DNA from: an uncultured Prevotellaceae bacterium | Lineage (GTDB): Bacteria > Bacteroidota > Bacteroidia > Bacteroidales > Muribaculaceae | DNA: 37,764 nt | Direction of reading: 5' to 3' | NCBI GenBank assembly: GCA_900314215.1 | Contig: OMUK01000115.1 | Span: 1-37,764, forward strand | Shown here: positions 1 through 7,184 of the stretch, one piece after another | How positions within the stretch are numbered: the stretch's first letter is position 1 | Layout: every line of letters starts with the position of its first letter | Notes under the pieces: generated by a model | Told to the model about the DNA's origin: nothing | Databases searched by the model: none | What the model saw: the letters and a program-made list of their open reading frames with translations, nothing else | Position numbers and translations under genes: made by a program

Positions 1-243
1 CCAGCCGTCGGCCACCTTCACGGTGTCGATGTGGGCATTGAGCAGCACTGTGGGCTTGGCCGGGTCGTAGCTGGGCGAGAGGCACCACAGGTTGTTGCCC
101 GAGCGCTTGGGGGCTAGGCCGTATTGCTTCATGTGGCTCTCCACCACGTCGGCCACATCGTGCTCCTCGCGGCTGAGCGAGGGCACGGCAATCATCGCCT
201 TGAGCAGGTCGATGGCTTCGTAATATATTTCGTCGATATCCAT
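1..243 (-). CDS. M20-family metallopeptidase, ArgE/DapE-like (5' part only)
   Basis: The window edge cuts this gene, leaving the first 81 codons from the ATG at 243. The visible part runs from the N-terminal helix into the metal-site strand LLNAHIDTVK, where His71 and Asp73 match the first zinc ligand and the neighbouring acid of M20 peptidases. The family cleaves N-acyl amino acids or dipeptides with a dinuclear metal centre in the cytoplasm. The segment resembles Bacteroidales acetylornithine-deacetylase-like proteins, which would fit arginine synthesis, but the substrate cannot be fixed from the N-terminus. It lies 15 bp downstream of the acetyltransferase gene on the same strand, so the two are probably co-transcribed. 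Confidence 0.85.
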   Translation of the reverse strand, partial: MDIDEIYYEAIDLLKAMIAVPSLSREEHDVADVVESHMKQYGLAPKRSGNNLWCLSPSYDPAKPTVLLNAHIDTVKVADGW

Positions 244-258
244 AATAGAATTGCAAGT

Positions 259-825
259 TTATTTTGTGTCGTCGTCGAGGGTCTTGATGAAGCGGGCGGG
301 CACGCCGCCCACCAGCGTGCCGCTAGGCACATCCTTGGTCACGACGGCTCCGGCTGCAATCACGCAGTTGTCGCCAATGGTGACGCCAGGCAGTATCACC
401 GCGTTGCCGCCTATCCACACGTCGTTGCCTATGGTCACCGGCTTGGCGATGCCCAGGTGCTTGCGGCGCCCCATGGGAGTGAGCGGGTGATTGACGGTAG
501 AGATGAGGGTGTTGGGGCCTATCATCACGTTGTCGCCTATGTTCACCTCCCTGATGTCGAGTATGGTCACGTGGTAGTTGGCCAGGAAATTGTCGCCCAC
601 GTGTATGTTGCGGCCGTTGTCGCATATGAAGCCGGGCAGCACATTGGGGTTGCTGCCTGCCGAGCCGAAGAGCTCGCGCACGGCGTGCTCCTTGCCCTCG
701 TGGTCGGTCACTGCCACTGCCTCGAGGCGGGCGCAGCCCTCGATGGCGTGCAGTTTCAGGCCATCGACCTCGGGGTCGTCGAAGCAATATTCCTCTCCGG
801 CTTTTAATTTCTCAAGTTCTGTCAT
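259..825 (-). CDS. maa: Maltose/galactoside-type O-acetyltransferase (hexapeptide repeat)
   Basis: The 188-residue protein has the layout of Maa/LacA/NodL acetyltransferases. A short helical N-terminus (about 1-55) is followed by a left-handed beta-helix of imperfect hexapeptides such as VNIGDN, VTIGND and VTIGDN, and the family's C-terminal VGGVPARFI loop. His113 in STVNHPL aligns with the catalytic His. The family transfers acetyl from acetyl-CoA to the 6-hydroxyl of sugars in the cytoplasm. Length is normal. It sits directly upstream of the M20 peptidase and downstream of the AraC regulator on the same strand. The natural acceptor is unknown, so the symbol only marks the family. Confidence 0.85.
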   Translation of the reverse strand: MTELEKLKAGEEYCFDDPEVDGLKLHAIEGCARLEAVAVTDHEGKEHAVRELFGSAGSNPNVLPGFICDNGRNIHVGDNFLANYHVTILDIREVNIGDNVMIGPNTLISTVNHPLTPMGRRKHLGIAKPVTIGNDVWIGGNAVILPGVTIGDNCVIAAGAVVTKDVPSGTLVGGVPARFIKTLDDDTK

Positions 826-865
826 TATATCCTTAATTTATATATTCCTGTAAAATCGCTTTCTG

Positions 866-1702
866 TTACCGTGCCATGGCCAGCGATGTGGGCGGCACGC
901 CATATTCCTTCTTGAATGCTGTGGAGAAGTGGCTCAAATTCTTGAAGCCCACTTGCAGATACACCTCCTTGGGTGCCTCGCCCTTGTCCTCGATCAGGCG
1001 CTTGGCCTCCTGCAGGCGACGCTTCACAATCCAGCGGCCCGGCGGCAGGTGAAACACCTCTTTAAAGTCCTTCTTGAAGGCCGAGAGGCTGCGGCCCGTG
1101 TAGTGGGCAAAGCCCTCCAGGTCAAGGTCGTCGGCATAGTTGTCCTCCATGTAGTCGTGCAGGCTCACCTTCCAGGGGGCTACGAAGTCGAAGAGCACCG
1201 GCTTGAGCTCGGGCACCGTCTCGATGAGGGTGAGCACCACGTCGGCAATCTTGGCCTCCATGAGTTTGGACGAGGGGTAGCTGCCCATGTCGAAGTAGCC
1301 CTCGAGCGAGCGAAACATGCCCTTGAGCAGCGGGTTGTCGGGCAGCATGATGTAGGGCGAGGGCGACGAGTACACCTTCACGGGCCCGTCGTTGAGCTGG
1401 TACTGGCGCATCACCTTCTTGAGCATGGGCGTCTTGAGTTGCAGAAACAGGCCCTTGAAGGGCGTGCCGTCGCGCGACGGGTATTCTATCTTGTGGGCCT
1501 TGAAGTTCTTGCGTATGAAGTAGGCCTCGCCACGGTGCAGGTGGCGCCGGCGGTTGCGGTAGAGCACGTCGAGCTCTCCGCTTATCACATACACCAGCAT
1601 GTGCTCCGAGACTACCGACTCAAACTCCTGCTTGCTGCTCACGGTGCAGCAGTAGAACGTCTCCATGTAATTATACAGTTGCACTCCTGCGTTAAATTCC
1701 AT
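866..1702 (-). CDS. AraC-family transcriptional regulator
   Basis: The 278-residue protein has an N-terminal cupin-like sensor half (about 1-165, with beta-rich stretches such as MLVYVISGELDVLYRN) and a C-terminal double helix-turn-helix DNA-binding half (about 180-278). The second HTH carries the AraC signature VGFKNLSHFSTAFKKEYG, followed by the family's proline turn. AraC proteins bind a small effector and activate nearby promoters. It is transcribed divergently from the iron-dependent alcohol dehydrogenase across a 275-bp gap, so that gene is a plausible target; this is inference from position. The ATG at 1702 is the first good start and lies about 36 bp from a -7 box. Confidence 0.88.
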   Translation of the reverse strand: MEFNAGVQLYNYMETFYCCTVSSKQEFESVVSEHMLVYVISGELDVLYRNRRRHLHRGEAYFIRKNFKAHKIEYPSRDGTPFKGLFLQLKTPMLKKVMRQYQLNDGPVKVYSSPSPYIMLPDNPLLKGMFRSLEGYFDMGSYPSSKLMEAKIADVVLTLIETVPELKPVLFDFVAPWKVSLHDYMEDNYADDLDLEGFAHYTGRSLSAFKKDFKEVFHLPPGRWIVKRRLQEAKRLIEDKGEAPKEVYLQVGFKNLSHFSTAFKKEYGVPPTSLAMAR

Positions 1703-1737
1703 AATTCACTTTTTTGCTTGATATCTATTTGTGACTG

Positions 1738-1745
1738 CAAAGTTA
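1738..1745 (-). promoter_or_regulatory. Candidate -7 box for the AraC regulator
   Basis: On the minus strand this reads TAACTTTG, an exact match to the Bacteroidetes -7 consensus TAnnTTTG, and it lies about 36 bp before the regulator's ATG. No TTTG -33 box is visible at the usual 19-21 bp spacing. Confidence 0.5.
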
Positions 1746-1939
1746 AGAAAAAAGTGAGCCATTTCACTTTTCTCTGCGGTTGTTTTTGGTTTTCTTATCG
1801 GCCACACGATGATTTTTGCGCTCTTTTCTACTTATATTATAAGGAAGTGCCATGGATAGGGCAAAAGAAAATGGTGAGAAAAACTTTTCAACAAAGCACA
1901 AATGACTTTTGAGAAAACCTGCGCCGCACAGATTCGCCT

Positions 1940-1947
1940 TACCTTTG
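1940..1947 (+). promoter_or_regulatory. Candidate -7 box for the alcohol dehydrogenase
   Basis: TACCTTTG matches TAnnTTTG exactly and would put the transcript start near 1953, about 25 bp before the ATG at 1978. The nearest TTTG (1908-1911) is 28 bp away, too far for a standard -33 box, so an activator such as the divergent AraC protein may be needed. Confidence 0.5.
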
Positions 1948-1977
1948 CAGCAGTTAAATTCAAAACACAAAACGACT

Positions 1978-3141
1978 ATGTGTAATTTCCAATTTTTCAT
2001 GCCTACCAAGGTCCTCTTCGGAGCTGGCCAGTTACAGAACCTGCACAACGAGACGATGCCCGGCAAGAAGGCCCTCATCGTCACTAGCAACGGACAAAGC
2101 ACCAAGCGCTACGGCTACCTGGCCGCCGTCGAGAAGGAACTTGACCAGGCCGGCGTGGAGCATGTGCTCTACGACGAGGTGCGCCCCAATCCCACGAGCA
2201 AGAATGTGATGGACGGCGCCGGCCGTGCCCGCCACGAGGGTTGCGACTTTGTGGTGGCACTGGGTGGAGGCTCGGTGATGGATGCCTCCAAGTGCATCGC
2301 CCTCATGATGGTGAACGACGGCGACCTGTGGGACTACGCCTTCTCGGCCCGCGGCGGCCACAAGCCCTTTGCCAACCCCAGCGCACCGCTCATTGCCATC
2401 ACCACAAGCGCCGGCACCGGCAGCGAGGTGGATATGTTCTCGGTCATCTCCAACGACGAGCTGCAGGAGAAGACCGGCGTCTTCGACATCTCGATGTTCC
2501 CCACCATTTCGGTGGTCGATTCCAACTTGATGATGAGCGTGCCTCCCAAGTTCACTGCCTATCAAGGCATGGACGCCTTCTATCACGCTGCAGAGAGCGT
2601 GATCAACACCAAGGAGCACCCCATGGGCGAGATGTTTGCCCTCAAGGCCATCGAGCTCATTGCCGCCAATCTGCCCAAGGCCTACAAGGACGGCAGCGAC
2701 CGTGAGGCCCGCAGCAACATGGCCCTGGCCAACTCGCTGGCCGGCTACTACATGCTGTGCACCTCGCAGCACACCATGGAGCACGTGATGGGCTCCTACC
2801 ATCCCGAGCTGCCTCACGGCGCAGGCCTCATCATGATCAGCCATGAGTATTTCGACTTCTTTGCCCAGCGCAAGGCTGCCGAGGAGCCCATGATCAAGAT
2901 GGCACGCGCCATGGGTGTGGAGAACCCCACCAGCGGCAAGGACTTCATCGCCGCCCTCGACCGCCTCATCGCCGCCGTCGATTGCAGCCAGTTGAAGATG
3001 AGCGACTACGGCATCACCCGCGACGAGCTCAAGACCTGGCCTGCCCACATCCACGAGGTGCTGGGCGGCGACATCGAGGCCGACCCTGTGCACATGACCG
3101 ATGCCGACTATCTGGGCATCTACGAGCGCAGCTTCAAGTAA
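1978..3141 (+). CDS. Iron-dependent (type III) alcohol dehydrogenase
   Basis: The start is set at the ATG at 1978 (MCNFQFFMPTKVLFG), which gives 387 residues, typical for the family. The N-terminal dinucleotide-binding half carries VALGGGSVMDASK. The C-terminal helical half carries the metal ligands Asp199 and His203 (GMDAFYHAAE), His265 (SQHTMEH) and His280 (LPHGAG), matching the D-H-H-H set of FucO-like enzymes. These cytoplasmic enzymes interconvert aldehydes or ketones and alcohols with NAD(P)H. The sequence is closest in feel to butanol-dehydrogenase-like members, but the substrate is not determinable. It is a single-gene unit divergent from an AraC regulator. Confidence 0.9.
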   Translation: MCNFQFFMPTKVLFGAGQLQNLHNETMPGKKALIVTSNGQSTKRYGYLAAVEKELDQAGVEHVLYDEVRPNPTSKNVMDGAGRARHEGCDFVVALGGGSVMDASKCIALMMVNDGDLWDYAFSARGGHKPFANPSAPLIAITTSAGTGSEVDMFSVISNDELQEKTGVFDISMFPTISVVDSNLMMSVPPKFTAYQGMDAFYHAAESVINTKEHPMGEMFALKAIELIAANLPKAYKDGSDREARSNMALANSLAGYYMLCTSQHTMEHVMGSYHPELPHGAGLIMISHEYFDFFAQRKAAEEPMIKMARAMGVENPTSGKDFIAALDRLIAAVDCSQLKMSDYGITRDELKTWPAHIHEVLGGDIEADPVHMTDADYLGIYERSFK

Positions 3142-3230
3142 AGCCAGTTCACCGTTTTTTTTTAGCATACCACAAGGGAGGCTGTGTCAATCGCAATGGC
3201 ACCGCCCCTCTTTTTTCATCCTCATGGCAG

Positions 3231-3267
3231 GGTGACGCATTGGCGAAGTCACCGCCATGGTAAAACC
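3231..3267 (+). repeat. Dispersed GGTGACGCA repeat, copy 1
   Basis: The segment begins GGTGACGCATTGGCGAAG and contains the inverted pair GGTGAC / GTCACC around an 11-base loop. It matches 30475-30506 with about four mismatches and 30396-30432 more loosely. The bases that follow (CAGGTTT then TATTTG) also resemble the tail after the long inverted-repeat elements near 20282 and 30356. Confidence 0.6.
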
Positions 3268-3358
3268 GGCAGGTTTCTATTTGCGCGCTTTATTGCGTTG
3301 CGACAAGGCAATTTGTGAGAATAATTCCATATCTTTGATTTGCTGCGACTGGCAGGGT

Positions 3359-3397
3359 GCGGCCCTTGTGGCCGCTCCGGTGTGCCGATTTGGCACA
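3359..3397 (+). other. Two adjacent perfect hairpins
   Basis: GCGGCC (3359-3364) pairs with GGCCGC (3370-3375) over a 5-base loop. TGTGCC (3381-3386) pairs with GGCACA (3392-3397), also over 5 bases. They lie about 22 bp downstream of a TATCTTTG box. No T tract follows, so they do not look like an ordinary intrinsic terminator. Confidence 0.5.
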
Positions 3398-3613
3398 GCC
3401 TCCTTGCTTTTGGCCTTGAATTTGGATATTTCTATCTGAAAATCAGAAAATTTAAGCGGGTTGTCTCATGCCAGGGATTCAATCCTGTTTCTCGATGCGG
3501 TGCCTGCCCACAGCAGCCCATCGAGTGGGGCGGCGATTGTTTCCTTTTTGGCACATTTTAATTCGCCAAAATTGGTCCAAATCGGCATTAAATTGTTTAT
3601 TATGGTGCATAAT

Positions 3614-3644
3614 TTTATTAAAAAGCAAATTTTGAGTAATTTTG
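3614..3644 (+). promoter_or_regulatory. Promoter of the acyltransferase/lipid operon
   Basis: TTTA (3614-3617), a 19-bp spacer, then TAATTTTG (3637-3644). The -7 box is an exact match and the -33 box has one mismatch to TTTG. The expected start of transcription falls at or within a few bases of the ATG at 3651, implying a leaderless or nearly leaderless message. Confidence 0.6.
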
Positions 3645-3650
3645 CACACT

Positions 3651-4790
3651 ATGAGCAAATATGCGATAAAAAAAGTTGACTCCAAGCACGATATGCGCGA
3701 CTTCGTGAGGTTGCCACGCAAGATATATGCGGGCAATCCCTACTATGTGCCCGACTTGGAGAGCGATGTGCGCGACACCTTCGACCCGCGCAAAAATCCA
3801 GGGTTGGAGTTCTCGAGCATCGTGGCATATTTGGTCTACGACAGCGACCGCGAGCCGGTGGGCCGCATTGCCGGCATCATCAACCGCAAGGCCAATGAGA
3901 CGTGGCACGTGAAAACCGTGCGCTTCACGTTTCTCGAGATGATCGACGACATCGAGGTCACCCGTCTCTTGCTGGGCGCTGTGGAGCAGTGGGGCAAGGA
4001 GCAGGGCATGACCCAGATACAAGGTCCGCTGGGCATCAGCGACTTTGACAAGGAGGGCATGCTCGTCGACGATTTCGACCAGTTGGGGTCGGCCATAGCC
4101 ACCTACAATCTGCCTTATTACCCCAAGCACATGGAGCAATTGGGCTTTGGCAAGGTCGCCGACTGGGTGAGCGTGCGCATCAATGTGCCCGCCGAGGTGC
4201 CTAAGCGGTTTGCCCATGCTGCCCAGATGGTGCAGCGCATCTATGGCGTGACCGTGCGCAAGCTCACGGGCGACGAGATCACCCGCGGCGGCTACGGCCA
4301 CAAGATATTCCGCCTGCTCAACGAGGCCTATAAGCCGCTCTTCGGCTTCTCGCAGTTCAGCGATGCGCAAATCGACTACCTGGTGAAGAAATTCATGCCG
4401 CTGGTCGACTACAAGCGCATGATGCCTGTGGTGCTCGACCGCGAGGGCAACATCGTGGGCGTGGCCATCACCATGGGCAGCTTGAGCCGCGCCATGCAGA
4501 AGGCCAATGGCCGCTTGCTCCCCTTCGGATGGTTCCACCTGCTGCGGGCCCTCAAGACTCACCGTGAGGACAAGGCCGAGCTCTTGCTCGTGGCCGTGCG
4601 TCCCGACTTCCAGGGACTTGGAGTGAATGCGCTGTTTTTCACCGACTTGATTCCTGTCTACAACCAGCTGGGCTACAAGGTGGCCGAGACAGGGCCTCAG
4701 CTCGAGAACAACGTCAAGGAGCTGGGCCAATGGAAACTCTTCGACCCGCAATACGTGTGCCGTCGCCGCTGTTTCGGCAAGGATATATGA
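3651..4790 (+). CDS. GNAT-fold acyltransferase-like protein (YghO-type)
   Basis: 379 residues from the ATG at 3651; an upstream in-frame TTG at 3642 is less likely. The N-terminus (KHDMRDFVRLPRKIYAGNPY) and the C-terminal stretch VRPDFQGLGVNALFF, which looks like a GNAT acyl-CoA-binding loop (Q/RxxGxG/A type), place it with large uncharacterised N-acetyltransferase-like proteins found in many Bacteroidetes. It is probably cytoplasmic, as no signal or membrane segment is seen. It stands 59 bp before the ketoacyl synthase and appears to be the first gene of the lipid-type operon, so it could use acyl-CoA or acyl-ACP as donor. The acceptor is unknown and the link to the operon is inference from position. 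Confidence 0.7.
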   Translation: MSKYAIKKVDSKHDMRDFVRLPRKIYAGNPYYVPDLESDVRDTFDPRKNPGLEFSSIVAYLVYDSDREPVGRIAGIINRKANETWHVKTVRFTFLEMIDDIEVTRLLLGAVEQWGKEQGMTQIQGPLGISDFDKEGMLVDDFDQLGSAIATYNLPYYPKHMEQLGFGKVADWVSVRINVPAEVPKRFAHAAQMVQRIYGVTVRKLTGDEITRGGYGHKIFRLLNEAYKPLFGFSQFSDAQIDYLVKKFMPLVDYKRMMPVVLDREGNIVGVAITMGSLSRAMQKANGRLLPFGWFHLLRALKTHREDKAELLLVAVRPDFQGLGVNALFFTDLIPVYNQLGYKVAETGPQLENNVKELGQWKLFDPQYVCRRRCFGKDI

Positions 4791-4849
4791 CGATAATGAT
4801 TTTTTTTATTGCAATTAAATAAAGATATATATATATTTTCTAAGAGATT

Positions 4850-6070
4850 ATGGAACATAGAGTGGTCATCACCGGAATGGGAATTTGGTCATGCCTGGGC
4901 ACGACGCTTGAGCAAGTGCGTGATGCGCTATACGCAGGCAAGAGTGGTATAATCTTCAGCCAGGAGCGCAAGGACGCCGGCTTCCGCTCGGCTTTGTGCG
5001 CCAATGTGGAGCGCCCCGACTTGAAGCCCTATGTGGCACGCACGATGCGGCACTTCATGCCCGAGGAGGCACAGTATGCCTACATGGCAACCCGTGCAGC
5101 CCTGGCCCACGCCAAGCTGGAGCAAGATTACATCGACAAGCACCCAGTGGGCATCATTTATGGCAACGACTCGGTAGCCGAGGCAACAATGCGCGCGCTC
5201 GACAAGTTTCGCCAGGCTCAAAGCACGGTGGCTTGCGGCAGCGGTTCGATCTTCCAGTCGATGAACTCTACTGTGACCATGAATCTGGCCTGCCTCTTCC
5301 ACCTGCGCGGCATCAACTTGACGGCTTCGGCTGCATGTGCCAGCGGCTCGCAGGCCATAGGGCTGGGAGCTCTGCTCATACGCGACGGTCTGCAAGACTG
5401 CGTGATATGCGGCGGCGCGCAAGAGGCCAACATGTATAGCGTGGCCTCGTTCGACGGCATCCAGGCTTTCTCCACCCGCGAGGACGAGCCCACCCGTGCC
5501 AGCCGCCCATTTGACCGCGACCGCGACGGCCTGGTGCCAGGCGGCGGCGCTGCCACAGTGGTACTCGAGAGCTATGAGCACGCTGTGAAGCGCGGTGCCC
5601 CCATCATCGCCGAGGTGGTGAGCTGGGGCTTCTCGGGCAACGGCGCACACATCTCCACCCCCAATGTGGAAGGCCCCGTGCAGTCGCTCGAGCTGTGCCT
5701 GAAAAATGGCAATGTCGACCCCAAGCAGGTGGGCTATGTCAACGCTCACGCCACATCGACCCATGCCGGCGACGGCGTCGAGGCCTTGGCTATCGCCCAG
5801 GTCTTTGGCGACTACAAGGTGCCTGTGACCTCGACCAAGGCACAGACGGGCCACGAGATGTGGATGGCAGGAGCCAGCGAGATCATCTACTCGATACTGA
5901 TGATGAAGAACAACTTCATCGCCGGCAACATCAACTTTGAGAATCCCGATGAGCAGACGCAGTGCATCAACGTGATTCCAGAGACTCGTGAGGCGCATTT
6001 CGACATGTTCCTCTCCAACTCGTTTGGCTTTGGCGGCACCAATTCATCGATTATTATCAAGAATTTATAA
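4850..6070 (+). CDS. Beta-ketoacyl-ACP synthase, FabF/KAS II-like
   Basis: The 406-residue thiolase-fold protein begins VVITGMGIWSCLG, as FabF does. The catalytic triad is complete: Cys163 in SAACASGSQAIG, His300 in NAHATSTHAGD and His335 in TKAQTGHEMW, so it should condense malonyl-ACP with an acyl primer. It is the only ketosynthase of the cluster, with no chain-length-factor partner and no ketoreductase beside it, so reduction would have to come from primary metabolism (FabG). The adjacent dedicated carrier protein and dehydratases indicate a specialised role rather than housekeeping fatty-acid synthesis. The 59-bp upstream gap is AT-rich with only a weak TATATTTT -7-like box, so read-through from the acyltransferase gene is likely. 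Confidence 0.9.
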   Translation: MEHRVVITGMGIWSCLGTTLEQVRDALYAGKSGIIFSQERKDAGFRSALCANVERPDLKPYVARTMRHFMPEEAQYAYMATRAALAHAKLEQDYIDKHPVGIIYGNDSVAEATMRALDKFRQAQSTVACGSGSIFQSMNSTVTMNLACLFHLRGINLTASAACASGSQAIGLGALLIRDGLQDCVICGGAQEANMYSVASFDGIQAFSTREDEPTRASRPFDRDRDGLVPGGGAATVVLESYEHAVKRGAPIIAEVVSWGFSGNGAHISTPNVEGPVQSLELCLKNGNVDPKQVGYVNAHATSTHAGDGVEALAIAQVFGDYKVPVTSTKAQTGHEMWMAGASEIIYSILMMKNNFIAGNINFENPDEQTQCINVIPETREAHFDMFLSNSFGFGGTNSSIIIKNL

Positions 6071-6104
6071 TTATAGGAATAGTTTTTTTAGAAGAAAATT
6101 TTTT

Positions 6105-6356
6105 ATGACACGCGAAGAAATCATTAAGGGAATCAATCAAGAGATTGTTGAAGAGTATGAAGTAGATGAGTCGGTGATCAAGCCCGATGCAGTCATTTTC
6201 GACACACTCAACCTCGACAGCCTGAGCCTGGTCGACTTGGTTGGCATTGTGCAATTCAAGTTCAAGGTCACCATCCCCACCACCGAGCTCAAGTCGATTA
6301 AGACTTTCAATGATCTTTACGATTACATCGAGACCCATCTGCCCGAGAACAAATAA
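6105..6356 (+). CDS. Acyl carrier protein
   Basis: 83 residues, acidic and helical as expected for ACP. The attachment site is LNLDSLSLVDLV with Ser39 as the phosphopantetheine-bearing residue. The ATG at 6105 gives a normal N-terminal helix (TREEIIKGINQEI); frames extending further upstream would overlap the synthase. It lies 34 bp after the ketoacyl synthase, and its stop codon is followed immediately by the ATG of the first dehydratase, so the two are probably translationally coupled. It most likely holds the growing chain for this operon's enzymes. Confidence 0.93.
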   Translation: MTREEIIKGINQEIVEEYEVDESVIKPDAVIFDTLNLDSLSLVDLVGIVQFKFKVTIPTTELKSIKTFNDLYDYIETHLPENK

Positions 6357-6776
6357 ATGATTACCGAGGACATTGAGCGCCTCATTCCTCAACGTGCCCC
6401 CATCTTGATGGTCGACAGGTTGACCCAGGTAGACGGCGCTGAGGGCAAGACGGAATTCACCATCAAGCCCGACAATATCTTTCTTGACGACGACCGACGG
6501 CTGGCTGAAGCAGGGCTCATCGAGCACATCGCACAGTCGGCTTCGGCTTTTGCTGGCTACCAGGCTCTCGAGGCTGGCGCCACCGAGCCCCCTATAGGCT
6601 ATATAGGCGAGGTGAAGAAATTTCATTGCTATCGCCGGCCGCAGGCTGGCGAGGTGTTGCACACCACCGTGACCATGGGTGCCGAGGTGGGCGGCGTGAC
6701 GCTGCTCACGGGTGCGACCCATGTGGGCGACGAGCTCGTGGCCGACACGCGCATGAAGATTTCGATCGAAAAGTGA
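6357..6776 (+). CDS. Hot-dog 3-hydroxyacyl-ACP dehydratase, ApeP-like
   Basis: 139 residues with a single hot-dog fold. It has the opening LIPQRAPILMVDRL, typical of FabZ/ApeP-like dehydratases, and the central-helix motif AGLIEHIAQSAS, in which Glu56 and Gln60 are the likely active-site residues. The usual FabZ sequence HFPGxPxxPG is absent, which fits the ApeP-type dehydratases of aryl-polyene clusters better than housekeeping FabZ. It should remove water from 3-hydroxyacyl-ACP to give a trans-2-enoyl chain. It starts directly at the ACP stop codon. The ApeP resemblance is motif-level only. Confidence 0.8.
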   Translation: MITEDIERLIPQRAPILMVDRLTQVDGAEGKTEFTIKPDNIFLDDDRRLAEAGLIEHIAQSASAFAGYQALEAGATEPPIGYIGEVKKFHCYRRPQAGEVLHTTVTMGAEVGGVTLLTGATHVGDELVADTRMKISIEK

Positions 6777-6806
6777 TTTTTACACAATTATCTCTTCTTC
6801 TTTTTT

Positions 6807-7184
6807 ATGTTGCTCCAAAACAAGTTCTACAAGGTGCTTGACTCCACCATCGATGCTGGCGGCAACCACGGCCAGTACAGGCTCGCTTTGTTGCCCGATT
6901 GCGAGGTGTATAAAGGCCATTTCCCCGGCCATGCGGTGTGCCCGGGAGTGTTTAACATCGAGACGATCAAGGAGTGCGCGATGATGCTCACCGGCCGCAA
7001 GCTCGCGATGCCCACGGTGAAGCAATGCCGCTTCACGGCAGTGGCCTCGCCAGCGGTGTGCCCCCAGGTCGATCTCGACCTCACTGCCACCGCCACTGCC
7101 GCGGGTGCCTACCTGGTCGAGGCCCGCATCACAGCCGGTGACGTAACTTATGTGGAATTTAAAGGTGAAATGACTGCGCTATGA
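6807..7184 (+). CDS. Second hot-dog dehydratase, FabZ/ApeI-like
   Basis: 125 residues. Unlike its neighbour it keeps the FabZ signature: KGHFPGHAVCPGVFNIE, with His38 and Glu52 as the likely catalytic pair. The family dehydrates 3-hydroxyacyl-ACP, and members in polyene clusters (ApeI type) work on the growing conjugated chain. Its last four bases overlap the ATG of the transporter gene (ATGA), a strong sign of co-translation. The protein is shorter than housekeeping FabZ (about 140-150), mostly at the N-terminus. A role in hydrolysis instead of dehydration cannot be excluded. Confidence 0.78.
   Translation: MLLQNKFYKVLDSTIDAGGNHGQYRLALLPDCEVYKGHFPGHAVCPGVFNIETIKECAMMLTGRKLAMPTVKQCRFTAVASPAVCPQVDLDLTATATAAGAYLVEARITAGDVTYVEFKGEMTAL

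Larger units (their letters stand above)
3142..3650 (+). other. 509-bp gap without a convincing gene
   Basis: No open frame here shows family-like composition. The stretch holds a T run at 3155-3163, one copy of a dispersed GGTGACGCA repeat (3231-3267), a -7-like TATCTTTG (3330-3337), two adjacent perfect hairpins (3359-3397), a near-palindrome around 3470-3487 and the promoter of the next gene (3614-3644). Confidence 0.7.

Noticed and set aside
1909-1977. A 23-codon N-terminal extension of the alcohol dehydrogenase
   Set aside because: It runs through the -7 box TACCTTTG, and the family begins near the ATG at 1978.
3257-3736. Several short frames on both strands between the alcohol dehydrogenase and the acyltransferase gene
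   Set aside because: They overlap repeats and hairpins, are rich in Cys/Trp/Phe in no family-like order, and overlap each other.
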